Made by a program: the position numbers and the translations under genes. The notes beneath the pieces were generated by a model. That model was not told the origin of the DNA. It did not search any database and was given only the letters and a program-made list of their open reading frames with translations. A stretch of DNA of 64,000 bases from contig DASTMO010000080.1 in assembly GCA_035714115.1 (NCBI GenBank), positions 1 to 64,000 of the forward strand. Direction: 5' to 3'. The DNA comes from CAMAVH01 sp035714115. Its GTDB lineage: Bacteria > Pseudomonadota > Alphaproteobacteria > SMXQ01. Below, in pieces: positions 1 to 9,093 of this stretch. The number at the start of each line of letters is the position of its first letter. Position 1 is the first letter of the stretch.

Positions 1-336
1 GTGGTTCAGCAGACGGCTGATCTCGGCGAACAACACGCGGATGTACTGCGCGCGGCGCGGCGCTTCGATGCCGAGCAGCCGCTCGACGGCGAGCGCGAAG
101 GCATGCTCCTGCGACATCGGCGCGACATAGTCGAGACGGTCGAAGTACGGCACGGCCTGCAGATAGGTCTTGTACTCGATCAGCTTCTCGGTGCCGCGAT
201 GCAGCAGGCCGACATGCGGATCGGCACGCTCGATCACTTCGCCGTCCATCTCGAGGACGAGGCGCAGCACGCCGTGGGCCGCCGGATGCTGCGGCCCGAA
301 GTTCATGGTGAAATTGGTGATCTGATGCTCGGCCAT
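1..336 (-). CDS. nuoD: NADH-quinone oxidoreductase subunit D, N-terminal part (runs off the left edge)
   Basis: Only the first 112 codons lie in the window. The minus-strand reading starts with ATG at 336 and opens MAEHQITNFTMNFGPQHPAA, followed by HGVLRLVLEMDGE and HVGLLHRGTEKLIE, the classic start of the 49-kDa/NuoD subunit. NuoD sits in the peripheral arm of complex I, where it shares the quinone pocket with NuoB. It begins 12 bases after the nuoC stop, so it is the fourth gene of a nuoA-B-C-D operon that continues outside the window. Confidence 0.97.
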   Translation of the reverse strand, partial: MAEHQITNFTMNFGPQHPAAHGVLRLVLEMDGEVIERADPHVGLLHRGTEKLIEYKTYLQAVPYFDRLDYVAPMSQEHAFALAVERLLGIEAPRRAQYIRVLFAEISRLLNH

Positions 337-348
337 GGATCGGTCCCC

Positions 349-981
349 TTAGGCCGGCTTGTTGATTGGCGGGAGATTGGGCGTCTGCGGCACGTCGGCT
401 TTCTCGTCGCCGGGCAACATGCCTTCCCACGGGCTGAGGAAGTCGAAGCTGCGGAATTCCTGGGTGAGCTTCACCGGCTCGTAGACGACGCGCTTCTGCT
501 CGTCGTCGTAGCGCAGCTCAACGAAGCCGGTCAGCGGGAAGTCCTTGCGCAGCGGATGGCCCTCGAAGCCGTAGTCGGTGAGGATGCGGCGCAGGTCCGG
601 ATGGCCAGCGAAATAGACGCCGTAGAGATCCCAGGCTTCGCGCTCCCACCAGCCGGCGGAGGCGAAGATCGGCACCGCCGACGGCACCGGAGTCAGTTCG
701 CCCGCCGTCACCTTCACGCGCACGCGCAGATTTTGGCGCAGCGACAATAAGTGATAGACGACATCGAACCGCTCTTCGCGATCGGGATAATCGACGCCGC
801 AAACATCGAGCAACTGGCGGAACTGGCAGTTGCTGTCGTCGCGCAGGAAGGTCAGCGCGCGCGGCAGCTCGTCACGCTTCACCAGCAGCGTCAGTTCGCC
901 GCGGCGAATCTCGTGCGACAGCAGCGCAGCGCCGAGTCCGGTCGCGACATAATCGGCAAGATCCTGGAGAGCTTCGGTCAT
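349..981 (-). CDS. nuoC: NADH-quinone oxidoreductase subunit C
   Basis: A 210-residue 30-kDa subunit of the complex I peripheral arm. The recognisable stretch is the central VDYPDREERFDVVYHLLS region, then SAGWWEREAWDLYGVYFAGHPDLRRIL and DYGFEGHPLRKDFPL, the family signature. It is a stand-alone NuoC rather than the NuoCD fusion of enterobacteria. The ATG at 981 follows the nuoB stop by 12 bases and the stop lies 12 bases before nuoD, so the genes are read as one message. Confidence 0.97.
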   Translation of the reverse strand: MTEALQDLADYVATGLGAALLSHEIRRGELTLLVKRDELPRALTFLRDDSNCQFRQLLDVCGVDYPDREERFDVVYHLLSLRQNLRVRVKVTAGELTPVPSAVPIFASAGWWEREAWDLYGVYFAGHPDLRRILTDYGFEGHPLRKDFPLTGFVELRYDDEQKRVVYEPVKLTQEFRSFDFLSPWEGMLPGDEKADVPQTPNLPPINKPA

Positions 982-993
982 CGACGGTGATCT

Positions 994-1551
994 TTAACGA
1001 GCGATGGTGCCGGTGCGGCGAATCTTGCGCTGAAGCTGCAAGAGGCCGTAGAGCAGCGCTTCGGCGGTCGGCGGGCAACCTGGCACGTAGATGTCGACCG
1101 GCACGATGCGGTCGCAGCCGCGCACCACCGAGTAAGAGTAGTGGTAGTAGCCGCCGCCGTTGGCGCAGCTGCCCATCGAGACGACCCAGCGCGGCTCGGG
1201 CATCTGGTCGTACACGCGGCGCAGCGCCGGAGCCATCTTGTTGCAGAGCGTGCCGGCGACGATCATCACGTCGGATTGGCGCGGGCTCGGACGGAACAGC
1301 ATGCCGAAGCGGTCGAGATCGTAGCGCGAGGTCGCGGCCTGGATCATCTCCACGGCGCAACAGGCGAGACCGAAGGTCATCGGCCAGAGCGAGCCGGTGC
1401 GCGCCCAGTTCACGACTTGGTCGAGCTTGGCGAGAACGAAGCCCTTGTTCTGCACCTCGTCGGCCATGGCGCGCATCACGGCGCCGCGGTCCGGCGTGGT
1501 CGGGCTCGTCGGGGTGAGGATCGAAGACGTGGGCTGGGTGATCAGGCTCAT
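994..1551 (-). CDS. nuoB: NADH-quinone oxidoreductase subunit B
   Basis: A 185-residue PSST subunit that holds cluster N2, the last iron-sulfur cluster before quinone. The four cluster cysteines are visible: the pair Cys64-Cys65 in LACCAVEM, Cys129 in MGSCANGG and Cys159 in VPGCPPT. The first 30 residues are a variable extension. The ATG at 1551 is the first in frame and follows nuoA by 25 bases. Second gene of the nuo operon. Confidence 0.98.
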   Translation of the reverse strand: MSLITQPTSSILTPTSPTTPDRGAVMRAMADEVQNKGFVLAKLDQVVNWARTGSLWPMTFGLACCAVEMIQAATSRYDLDRFGMLFRPSPRQSDVMIVAGTLCNKMAPALRRVYDQMPEPRWVVSMGSCANGGGYYHYSYSVVRGCDRIVPVDIYVPGCPPTAEALLYGLLQLQRKIRRTGTIAR

Positions 1552-1576
1552 GCGGCTCTCCAGGACGCGGACGGGA

Positions 1577-1942
1577 TCACTCCCACTCCAGCGCGCCCTT
1601 CTTCCACTCGTAAATGAAACCGATGGTCAGCACGCCGAGGAACAGCACCATCGACCAGAAGCCGAACAGGCCCACATCGCCGAGCGTCACCGCCCAGGGG
1701 AAGAGGAAGGCCACTTCCAGGTCGAAGATGATGAAAAGGATGGCGACCAGATAGAAACGCACGTCGAACTTGCCGCGCGCGTCGTCGAACGGATCGAAGC
1801 CGCATTCGTACGGCGAGATTTTCTCGGCGTCGGGGCGCTGGCGGGCAGCGATGTAGGAGGCCCCCACCATGATGGCGGACAGGGCCATGGCGAGGCCGAG
1901 GAATATCAGGATGGGCAGATATTCGCGCAGGAGGGCTTCCAT
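1577..1942 (-). CDS. nuoA: NADH-quinone oxidoreductase subunit A
   Basis: A 121-residue membrane subunit with three hydrophobic helices (about residues 10-32, 63-85 and 90-112). The loop after helix 1 carries ISPYECGFDPF with the conserved cysteine, typical of NuoA, which lies at the junction of the membrane and peripheral arms. First gene of the operon; an AAGG ribosome site lies about 8 bases before the ATG. The promoter should be in the 360-base gap upstream. Confidence 0.97.
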   Translation of the reverse strand: MEALLREYLPILIFLGLAMALSAIMVGASYIAARQRPDAEKISPYECGFDPFDDARGKFDVRFYLVAILFIIFDLEVAFLFPWAVTLGDVGLFGFWSMVLFLGVLTIGFIYEWKKGALEWE

Positions 1943-2302
1943 ATCGGGCCTTCGCGTCGGGATGTTCGAACCGCGCCTGGGAGGGCCGTCGCGGGGCGGT
2001 TGGGCAAGCCTCGCGGTGGCATCCGAAACAGGACCGTTTCGGCGTTCTCAGGCGGGCCGAATATAGAAACAGGCCAGCCTAAAGGGAAGTGAAGATTGAC
2101 TCTTTTTGCTTTGAGCGGCCGCAATATCAGCGTCGCTTTGGTCCTGCGTTGCGAAAACAGCATGGCAAGACGCAGGATGAAGCGAGGCGAGATATCGCCG
2201 CGCGCGAATCATCTGCGACCGGTTCGCAAACAACCGCCAAAACCATCAGAATGTGAATGAGAGACCGGACGTCGCCGGATCGGGGATGAGCCGGAAACGG
2301 AA
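1943..2302. other. Intergenic gap between nuoA and tRNA-Asp
   Basis: No convincing gene is seen in these 360 bases. On the minus strand a TATATT hexamer (2065 to 2060) with TTCCCT 17 bases upstream (2088 to 2083) is the best candidate promoter for nuoA, but the -35 match is poor. Short open frames here lack family features and ribosome sites. Confidence 0.3.
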
Positions 2303-2379
<77 letters not shown>

Positions 2380-2570
2380 GCGGTTCCGGACGGAGGCCTG
2401 AAAGGCCTGCGTATCGGCCCTGCCGAGGCTTAAGAATTTAACATAAGCCGCCCGGCGTGGGGTGCGTTGATTTACTTCACGCCCCCTGCCCTGTCAAGGA
2501 AGCATCCTGGCTTAAGCGGCGGAATTTCCGATCAGAATCCCGCCGCAAGTCCAGGCGCTTATGCCCTCGC

Positions 2571-3308
2571 TTAATGGGGCAGTTCCGGCATTTCGCGGAT
2601 CAAGGCGCCGTGCCCCAGGACGGGCTGGCGGATATGCAGGCGACGCTGGATTTCCCAGCAGCGCGCCGGGACCGGATGGATCACCGGAATACCCAAATCC
2701 TGCTCCAGCGCCTCGATGATCTCCAACACGCGCCAGCCGGTGCCGAGCATGTAGATCGCCTCGGCTTTGGGCTGCTTGAGCGCCGCTTTCTTGATGTGGG
2801 CATAGACTTCGTGGGCCGACAGGCTGCCGACCTGATCGAAGGGAACGTCGATCCCTTCCATGGCGAGAACGCCGAAACCGGCCTCGCGGAAATAGGTCGC
2901 GAAGCTGTCGTTGATCTCGCCGCTGAAATAGGTCGCGCCTACGAATTTCTTGATGCCGAGCGCCTTGAGCGCCGCGACATGGTTGGTGCCGGAGGTGAAA
3001 ACCGGGGTCTTGTATTGCTTCTCCCACTTGTCGAGCAATTTGCGCTCGCCCTTGAAGCCGCGCACCATGAACGGCGGCGCGCCTTCGGGATGGATCAAAT
3101 CGACCTTGGCTTCGGCGAGTTTGGCGATGGCCGCTTCGTAATGGACCATCACCTCCTTGAACTCGTCCTTGGTGCCGCGCCGGATGTCCATGAACAGGGG
3201 CAGCGTGCAGACGCCCTCGGGCAGCATGCGGATCAGCTCTTCCAAGCCGCCCGGCCGCATGGTCGGCTTGATGAGTCCGACGACGCCGCGCCAGCTGGTG
3301 TAAGCCAT
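2571..3308 (-). CDS. Asp/Glu racemase-superfamily protein, arylmalonate decarboxylase / maleate isomerase-like, lacking both cysteines
   Basis: A 245-residue protein of the maleate cis-trans isomerase / arylmalonate decarboxylase group. The recognisable parts are the opening GVVGLIKPTMRP, the central LKALGIKKFVGATYF (compare LRALGVRRVALATAY in arylmalonate decarboxylase) and the C-terminal LGIPVIHPVPARCWEI. The family uses one or two cysteines: Gly74/Cys188 in Bordetella arylmalonate decarboxylase, two cysteines in maleate isomerases. By my hand alignment both places are glycine here (Gly76 in PEGAPP, Gly189 in MLGTGW), leaving only Cys217 nearby. The fold is well supported; the reaction is unknown. 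It stands alone between two tRNA genes. Confidence 0.8.
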   Translation of the reverse strand: MAYTSWRGVVGLIKPTMRPGGLEELIRMLPEGVCTLPLFMDIRRGTKDEFKEVMVHYEAAIAKLAEAKVDLIHPEGAPPFMVRGFKGERKLLDKWEKQYKTPVFTSGTNHVAALKALGIKKFVGATYFSGEINDSFATYFREAGFGVLAMEGIDVPFDQVGSLSAHEVYAHIKKAALKQPKAEAIYMLGTGWRVLEIIEALEQDLGIPVIHPVPARCWEIQRRLHIRQPVLGHGALIREMPELPH

Positions 3309-3344
3309 GCCTTCACTCCCTGCCCTGTTCGTTCTTATGAGCCT

Positions 3345-3419
3345 TGGTAGGCGGTGACGGGATCGAACCGCCGACAGCCACGGTGTAAACGTGGAGCTCT
3401 ACCGCTGAGCTAACCGCCC
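3345..3419 (-). tRNA. tRNA-Val (anticodon TAC)
   Basis: The minus strand gives acceptor GGGCGGT paired with ACCGCCT, D-arm start GCTC, anticodon stem CCACG/CGTGG around loop TTTACAC (anticodon TAC), T-loop TTCGATC, discriminator A and an encoded CCA. It lies between the racemase-fold gene and the HU terminator. Confidence 0.96.
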
Positions 3420-3474
3420 CAAAGGCCTTGAACCTTATATAGCCCCAAAAGCCCCCAACCAAACAGCGCCTACG

Positions 3475-3506
3475 AAAAAGCCGGCTTCCTCGCGAAAGCC
3501 GGCTTG
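3475..3506 (-). terminator. Rho-independent terminator of the HU gene
   Basis: Two copies of the palindromic AAGCCGGCTT (3478-3487 and 3496-3505) form a 10-bp stem with an 8-base loop. Read on the minus strand the stem ends in a run of T residues, 24 bases after the HU stop codon. Confidence 0.85.
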
Positions 3507-3529
3507 TCCGTGTCCCTTCCGGGAAAGGC

Positions 3530-3802
3530 TTAGTTCACCGCGTCCTTCAGGCCTTTGCCGGCCGTGAATTTCGGACGCTTGGAAGCCGGAATGTTGATCG
3601 TCTCGCCGGTGCGCGGGTTGCGGCCCTGGCTGGCGGCGCGCTTGGCGACGGCGAAGGTGCCGAAGCCGACCAGACGCACATCGTCGCCATGCTTCAGCGC
3701 CTTGGTGATCTGGTCGAACACTTCGTCGACAGCCTTCGCCGCATCGGTCTTCGACAGGCCGGTACCGGTCGACACCGCCGCCACGAGATCGTTCTTATTC
3801 AC
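3530..3802 (-). CDS. hup: DNA-binding protein HU
   Basis: A 90-residue histone-like protein that bends DNA as a dimer. It shows the whole family pattern: VNKNDLVAAV at the start, VGFGTFAVAKR leading into the DNA-gripping arm with GRNPRTGE, then IPASKRPKFTAGKGLK at the end. The start chosen is GTG at 3802, which gives the standard length; an in-frame ATG at 3865 would add 21 unrelated residues. Placement directly after lon is the usual proteobacterial order. Monocistronic-looking, with its own terminator. Confidence 0.96.
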   Translation of the reverse strand: MNKNDLVAAVSTGTGLSKTDAAKAVDEVFDQITKALKHGDDVRLVGFGTFAVAKRAASQGRNPRTGETINIPASKRPKFTAGKGLKDAVN

Positions 3803-4029
3803 TTGAAGTCCCCTTGAGATTTTAGCGTGCGAATTTTGAGCCGAGAAAATCGGTCGAGCCCCCACGCGCCATGCGCGGCTCGAAGGCGACGACTCTAGGC
3901 TGGCGCCGAAACGGGCGTCAATCGCAGAAGCGCAGTTTTCCCCAGGATTCAGAGCCGTTTTCGGGCTTTTGAAACGATTGCGGCGGGCTCTTGCGAACCC
4001 GCCGCAGTCTCATTCCATGTTGATCTCGA

Positions 4030-6432
4030 TCAATGCGTGACGACGCTCTGATCCTTATCGCCAGCCGCGGCGACCGGCTTCACCTCTTCCGGCTCCGTCC
4101 ATTCGACCGGCGTCAGCGGACGCACGAGCGCATGTTTGAGAACCTCGTCGCCGGTGGACACCGGGATGATGGTGAGACCCTTCTTCACGTTGTCAGGGAT
4201 CTCAGCCAAGTCCTTCTCGTTGTCCTTCGGGATCAACGCCGTCTTCAAACCGCCGCGCAGGGCGGCCAGCAGCTTCTCCTTCAAGCCGCCGATCGGCAGC
4301 ACGCGGCCACGCAGGGTGATCTCGCCGGTCATGCAGATGTCCTTGCGGACCGGGATGCCCGTGAGCGCGGAGACGATCGAGGTCAGCATCGCCACGCCGG
4401 CGGAAGGGCCGTCCTTGGGCGTCGCGCCTTCCGGCACGTGCACGTGGATATCCTTCTTGTTGAAGTCCGGCGGAGTGACGCCGTAGCTGAGCAGACGCGA
4501 GCGGACGTAGCTGCGCGCGGCCTGCACCGATTCCTGCATCACGTCGCCGAGCTTGCCGGTCGAGGAAATCGAGCCCTTGCCCGGCATGACCACGGCTTCG
4601 ATCGACAGCAACTCGCCGCCGACTTCCGTCCAGGCCAAGCCCGTGACCACGCCCACCAAGTCCTCGGCCTCGGCTTCGCCGAAGCGGAAGCGATGGACGC
4701 CCGCGTACTTCTCGAGGTTGCGGCGGGTCACCTTGATCTGCTTCGCCTTGCCGCTGACGATTTCCTTGATCGCCTTGCGGGTCAGGTTCGCGATCTCGCG
4801 CTCCAGGCTGCGGACGCCGGCTTCGCGCGTGTAGTAGCGCACGAGGTCCAGCAGGCCGTCGTCGGAGATGACCCATTCGTCCTTCTTCAAGCCGTTCGCC
4901 TCGAGTTGCTTGGGCACCAGATGGCGCTTGGCGATCTCCACCTTCTCATCCTCGGTGTAGCCGGGGATGCGGATGATCTCCATGCGGTCCATCAGGGGCT
5001 GCGGCATGCGCAGCGAGTTGGCCGTGGTGACGAACATCACGTCCGAGAGATCGTAGTCGACCTCCAGGTAGTGATCGCTGAACGTGCCGTTCTGCTCCGG
5101 ATCAAGCACCTCGAGCAGAGCCGACGACGGGTCGCCGCGGAAATCCGCGCCGAGCTTGTCGATCTCGTCGAGCAGGAACAGCGGATTCGACGACTTGGCC
5201 TTCTTCATGCCCTGGATGATCTTGCCAGGCATCGAGCCGATGTAAGTCCGGCGGTGGCCGCGCACTTCCGCTTCATCGCGCACGCCGCCGAGCGACATGC
5301 GAACGAAGTTACGACCGGTGGACTTGGCGATCGACTTGCCGAGCGAGGTCTTGCCGACGCCAGGAGGGCCGACGAGGCACAGGATCGGGCCGCGGATCTT
5401 GTTCACGCGCTCCTGCACAGCGAGATACTCGAGGATGCGCTCCTTGACCTTCTCCAGGCCGAAGTGGTCGGAGTTGAGCACCTTCTCGGCGAGCTTCAGG
5501 TCGCGCTTCACGCGCGTGCGCTTCTTCCACGGAATGTTCAGCAGCCAGTCGAGGTAGTTGCGCACGACCGTGGCTTCGGCCGACATCGGGCCCATGGAGC
5601 GAAGCTTCTTCACTTCGGCCATCGCCTTGTCGCGCGCTTCCTTGCTCAGGCGCGTCTTGCGAATGCGCTCTTCGAGCTCGGACACTTCGTCCTTGCCGTC
5701 CTCGCCTTCGCCGAGCTCCTTCTGAATCGCCTTGAGCTGCTCGTTCAGATAGTACTCGCGCTGCGTCTTCTCCATCTGCCGCTTCACGCGGTTGCGGATG
5801 CGCTTCTCCACCTGCAGGACGCCGATCTCGGCCTCCATGTAGGAATAGACGCGCTCGAGGCGCTCGCTCACGGTCTCAAGCTCGAGCAACTCCTGCTTCT
5901 CGGAGATCTTGAGGGCGAGATGCGAGGCGACCGTGTCGGCCAGCTTGGCCGGGTCGTCGATCTGGTTGAGCGAGACGAGTACCTCGGGCGGGATCTTCTT
6001 GTTGAGCTTGATGTACTGCTCGAACTCGCCGATCACCGAACGGCCGAGCGCTTCGAGCTCTTCGGTCGTGCCGGACTTCTCGTCTATGACAGCCGCTTCC
6101 GCCTGGAAGAAGTTATCGTTCTCGACGAACTTCACGATGCGCGCGCGATGGCCGCCTTCGACCAGCACCTTCACGGTGCCGTCAGGCAGCTTCAACAGCT
6201 GCAGCACCGTGCCCACGGTGCCGACAAGATGGATATCGTCCTGCGCCGGATCGTCCTGCGAGGCGTTCTTCTGGGCGACGAGCAGAATCTGCTTGTCGTC
6301 CTTCATCACGTCCTCGAGCGCCTTCACCGACTTTTCGCGGCCGACGAACAGCGGCACGATCATATGCGGGAACACGACGATGTCGCGCAGGGGCAGCACG
6401 GGGTAGGTCACGGTCTTGGCAATGTCGCTCAT
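4030..6432 (-). CDS. lon: ATP-dependent protease Lon
   Basis: An 800-residue cytoplasmic protease of normal length. The N-terminal substrate domain begins YPVLPLRDIVVFPHM; a coiled segment (about 180-260) leads to the AAA+ domain with Walker A GPPGVGKT at 355-362 and FLLDEIDKLG as Walker B. The C-terminal S16 protease domain has the catalytic serine in PKDGPSAGVAM near residue 680 and GRVLPIGGLKEK with the partner lysine. Start ATG at 6432 follows a GGAAGAG ribosome site; a longer frame adds 21 residues without family similarity. It follows clpX as in most proteobacteria. Confidence 0.98.
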   Translation of the reverse strand: MSDIAKTVTYPVLPLRDIVVFPHMIVPLFVGREKSVKALEDVMKDDKQILLVAQKNASQDDPAQDDIHLVGTVGTVLQLLKLPDGTVKVLVEGGHRARIVKFVENDNFFQAEAAVIDEKSGTTEELEALGRSVIGEFEQYIKLNKKIPPEVLVSLNQIDDPAKLADTVASHLALKISEKQELLELETVSERLERVYSYMEAEIGVLQVEKRIRNRVKRQMEKTQREYYLNEQLKAIQKELGEGEDGKDEVSELEERIRKTRLSKEARDKAMAEVKKLRSMGPMSAEATVVRNYLDWLLNIPWKKRTRVKRDLKLAEKVLNSDHFGLEKVKERILEYLAVQERVNKIRGPILCLVGPPGVGKTSLGKSIAKSTGRNFVRMSLGGVRDEAEVRGHRRTYIGSMPGKIIQGMKKAKSSNPLFLLDEIDKLGADFRGDPSSALLEVLDPEQNGTFSDHYLEVDYDLSDVMFVTTANSLRMPQPLMDRMEIIRIPGYTEDEKVEIAKRHLVPKQLEANGLKKDEWVISDDGLLDLVRYYTREAGVRSLEREIANLTRKAIKEIVSGKAKQIKVTRRNLEKYAGVHRFRFGEAEAEDLVGVVTGLAWTEVGGELLSIEAVVMPGKGSISSTGKLGDVMQESVQAARSYVRSRLLSYGVTPPDFNKKDIHVHVPEGATPKDGPSAGVAMLTSIVSALTGIPVRKDICMTGEITLRGRVLPIGGLKEKLLAALRGGLKTALIPKDNEKDLAEIPDNVKKGLTIIPVSTGDEVLKHALVRPLTPVEWTEPEEVKPVAAAGDKDQSVVTH

Positions 6433-6609
6433 GCTCTTCCTTCCACCGCGATAAAGCGGCGCTTGGAGAAGGGGCTGGCCTGCCCAACATGGCACAGGCC
6501 GACATCCCGGATTTCGCTAGAGGTGGCGTCGCTTAGGGCAAGATTCAAGGGCTGCCAAGGACTTGGCGCGGCCCCGATCATGAACCCGGCGGGCAATTTG
6601 AGGAATGCC

Positions 6610-6634
6610 CCCTGCCGGCTGGCTGCCGGCAGGG
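6610..6634 (-). terminator. Hairpin after clpX, possible terminator
   Basis: A perfect 10-bp inverted repeat (CCCTGCCGGC at 6610-6619, GCCGGCAGGG at 6625-6634) with a 5-base loop lies 29 bases beyond the clpX stop. There is no T run after it on the minus strand, so it may only attenuate or protect the message. Confidence 0.45.
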
Positions 6635-6663
6635 ACGCTCGAGACGGGAACCGTCGAGACAGA

Positions 6664-7938
<1,275 letters not shown>

Positions 7939-7951
7939 GCTCGCTCCATTT

Positions 7952-8006
7952 GGCCAAAGATTTGGCCCCACACATTCATGTTAGACACAGGGTCAGCTAG
8001 GCACAA
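7952..8006 (-). promoter_or_regulatory. Candidate clpX promoter with leader hairpin
   Basis: On the minus strand TTGTGC (8006 to 8001) and TAACAT (7983 to 7978) are separated by exactly 17 bases, a fair sigma70-type pair 40 bases before the clpX ATG. The leader then holds a perfect palindrome GGCCAAA-GA-TTTGGCC (7952-7967) close to the ribosome site. Confidence 0.45.
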
Positions 8007-8336
8007 CTAAATACTAAATCTGGTGTCAGGCGGTCCGGCCGAGGCGATAGGCAGCCTGTCCTCGGTCGAACGCTCGGTCCCCTGTCGTCGTAAAACGGCG
8101 CGAGCGCGCGCATGATCCATCGCTCTATATGGGGCGTGGCCGACGCAAGAAAAGCCGCTGCCCCTTGTGGATCAGCCTAGGACCGGTCCGCCTAAAAACG
8201 GGTTAACCCTGCCCCGCCCAAACCGGAATTTTCCGCCGCGGAGACAATTCGGGCAGGACCAGCATCCTGGCCCTGCCCGCATTTCCGCCGCCCCGTTTCG
8301 CTACAGGGCAGGAATGTCGTTTATCGAAACGCCGTT
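8007..8336. other. Gap between clpP and clpX
   Basis: No gene is seen. Near clpP an imperfect hairpin at 8251-8278 (GGGCAGGACCAG, loop, CTGGCCCTGCCC) may end or stabilise the clpP message, but it has no T run. A small plus-strand frame starting at 8167 has no family features. Confidence 0.35.
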
Positions 8337-8978
8337 TCAGCGGGGCGCGTCGCCCGTCTTCTCGCTCGCCGGGCGCTTCAGGAACACTTCGTCGATCAGG
8401 CCGAAGGCCTTGGCGTCTTCCGGGGTCATGAAGTTATCCCGGTCCATCGCCTTTTCGATTTTCTCGATCGGCTGGCCGGTGTGCTTCGAATAGATGGCGT
8501 TGAGGCGGGCGCGCAGCGACAGGATTTCGCGCGCCTGAATCTCGATGTCCGCCGCCTGGCCCTGGGCGCCGCCCGAAGGCTGATGGATCATGATGCGCGC
8601 GTTGGGCAGCGCGAAGCGCTTCTTCTCGGCGCCGGCCGCGAGCAGCAGCGAGCCCATGGAAGCGGCCTGGCCGATGCAGATCGTCGCCACGTCGGGGCGG
8701 ATGTACTGCATGGTGTCGTAGATCGCGAGGCCCGAGGTGACCACGCCGCCCGGCGAGTTGATGTAGAACGAGATGTCCTTGTTGGGATTCTCGGCTTCCA
8801 GGAACAGCAGCTGGGCGCAGATCACGCTGGAGACGGCGTCGTTGACCGGGCCGACCATGAAAATGATGCGCTCTTTGAGCAGGCGCGAATAGATGTCGTA
8901 GGAGCGTTCGCCGCGGTTGGTCTGCTCGACCACCATGGGAACCAGGTAGTTCATGTAGGTATCGATCGGATCGCGCAT
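8337..8978 (-). CDS. clpP: ATP-dependent Clp protease proteolytic subunit ClpP
   Basis: A 213-residue serine peptidase of the S14 family that assembles as a 14-mer chamber. The triad is visible as Ser107 in GQAASMGSLLL, His132 in IMIHQPSGG and Asp181 in MDRDNFM, in register with E. coli Ser111, His136 and Asp185. The oxyanion glycines NSPGG are at 74-78. The start MRDPIDTYMNYLVPMV is the usual mature-like N-terminus. It lies between trigger factor and clpX. Confidence 0.98.
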   Translation of the reverse strand: MRDPIDTYMNYLVPMVVEQTNRGERSYDIYSRLLKERIIFMVGPVNDAVSSVICAQLLFLEAENPNKDISFYINSPGGVVTSGLAIYDTMQYIRPDVATICIGQAASMGSLLLAAGAEKKRFALPNARIMIHQPSGGAQGQAADIEIQAREILSLRARLNAIYSKHTGQPIEKIEKAMDRDNFMTPEDAKAFGLIDEVFLKRPASEKTGDAPR

Positions 8979-9093
8979 GGGCCGCCCTTCGACGAAAGAA
9001 TGAAAACTTCAGGAGAAGACTAGCCGGTTCCGCACCGCCGGCAAACGCCCTGTCTCAACAAAGACGGCGTTACCGCGCGGTGCGTTAAGAACC

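Noticed and set aside
6513..6553. Heat-shock (sigma32) promoter before lon
   Set aside because: A CTTGAA word is present on the minus strand but no acceptable -10 element occurs at the proper distance.
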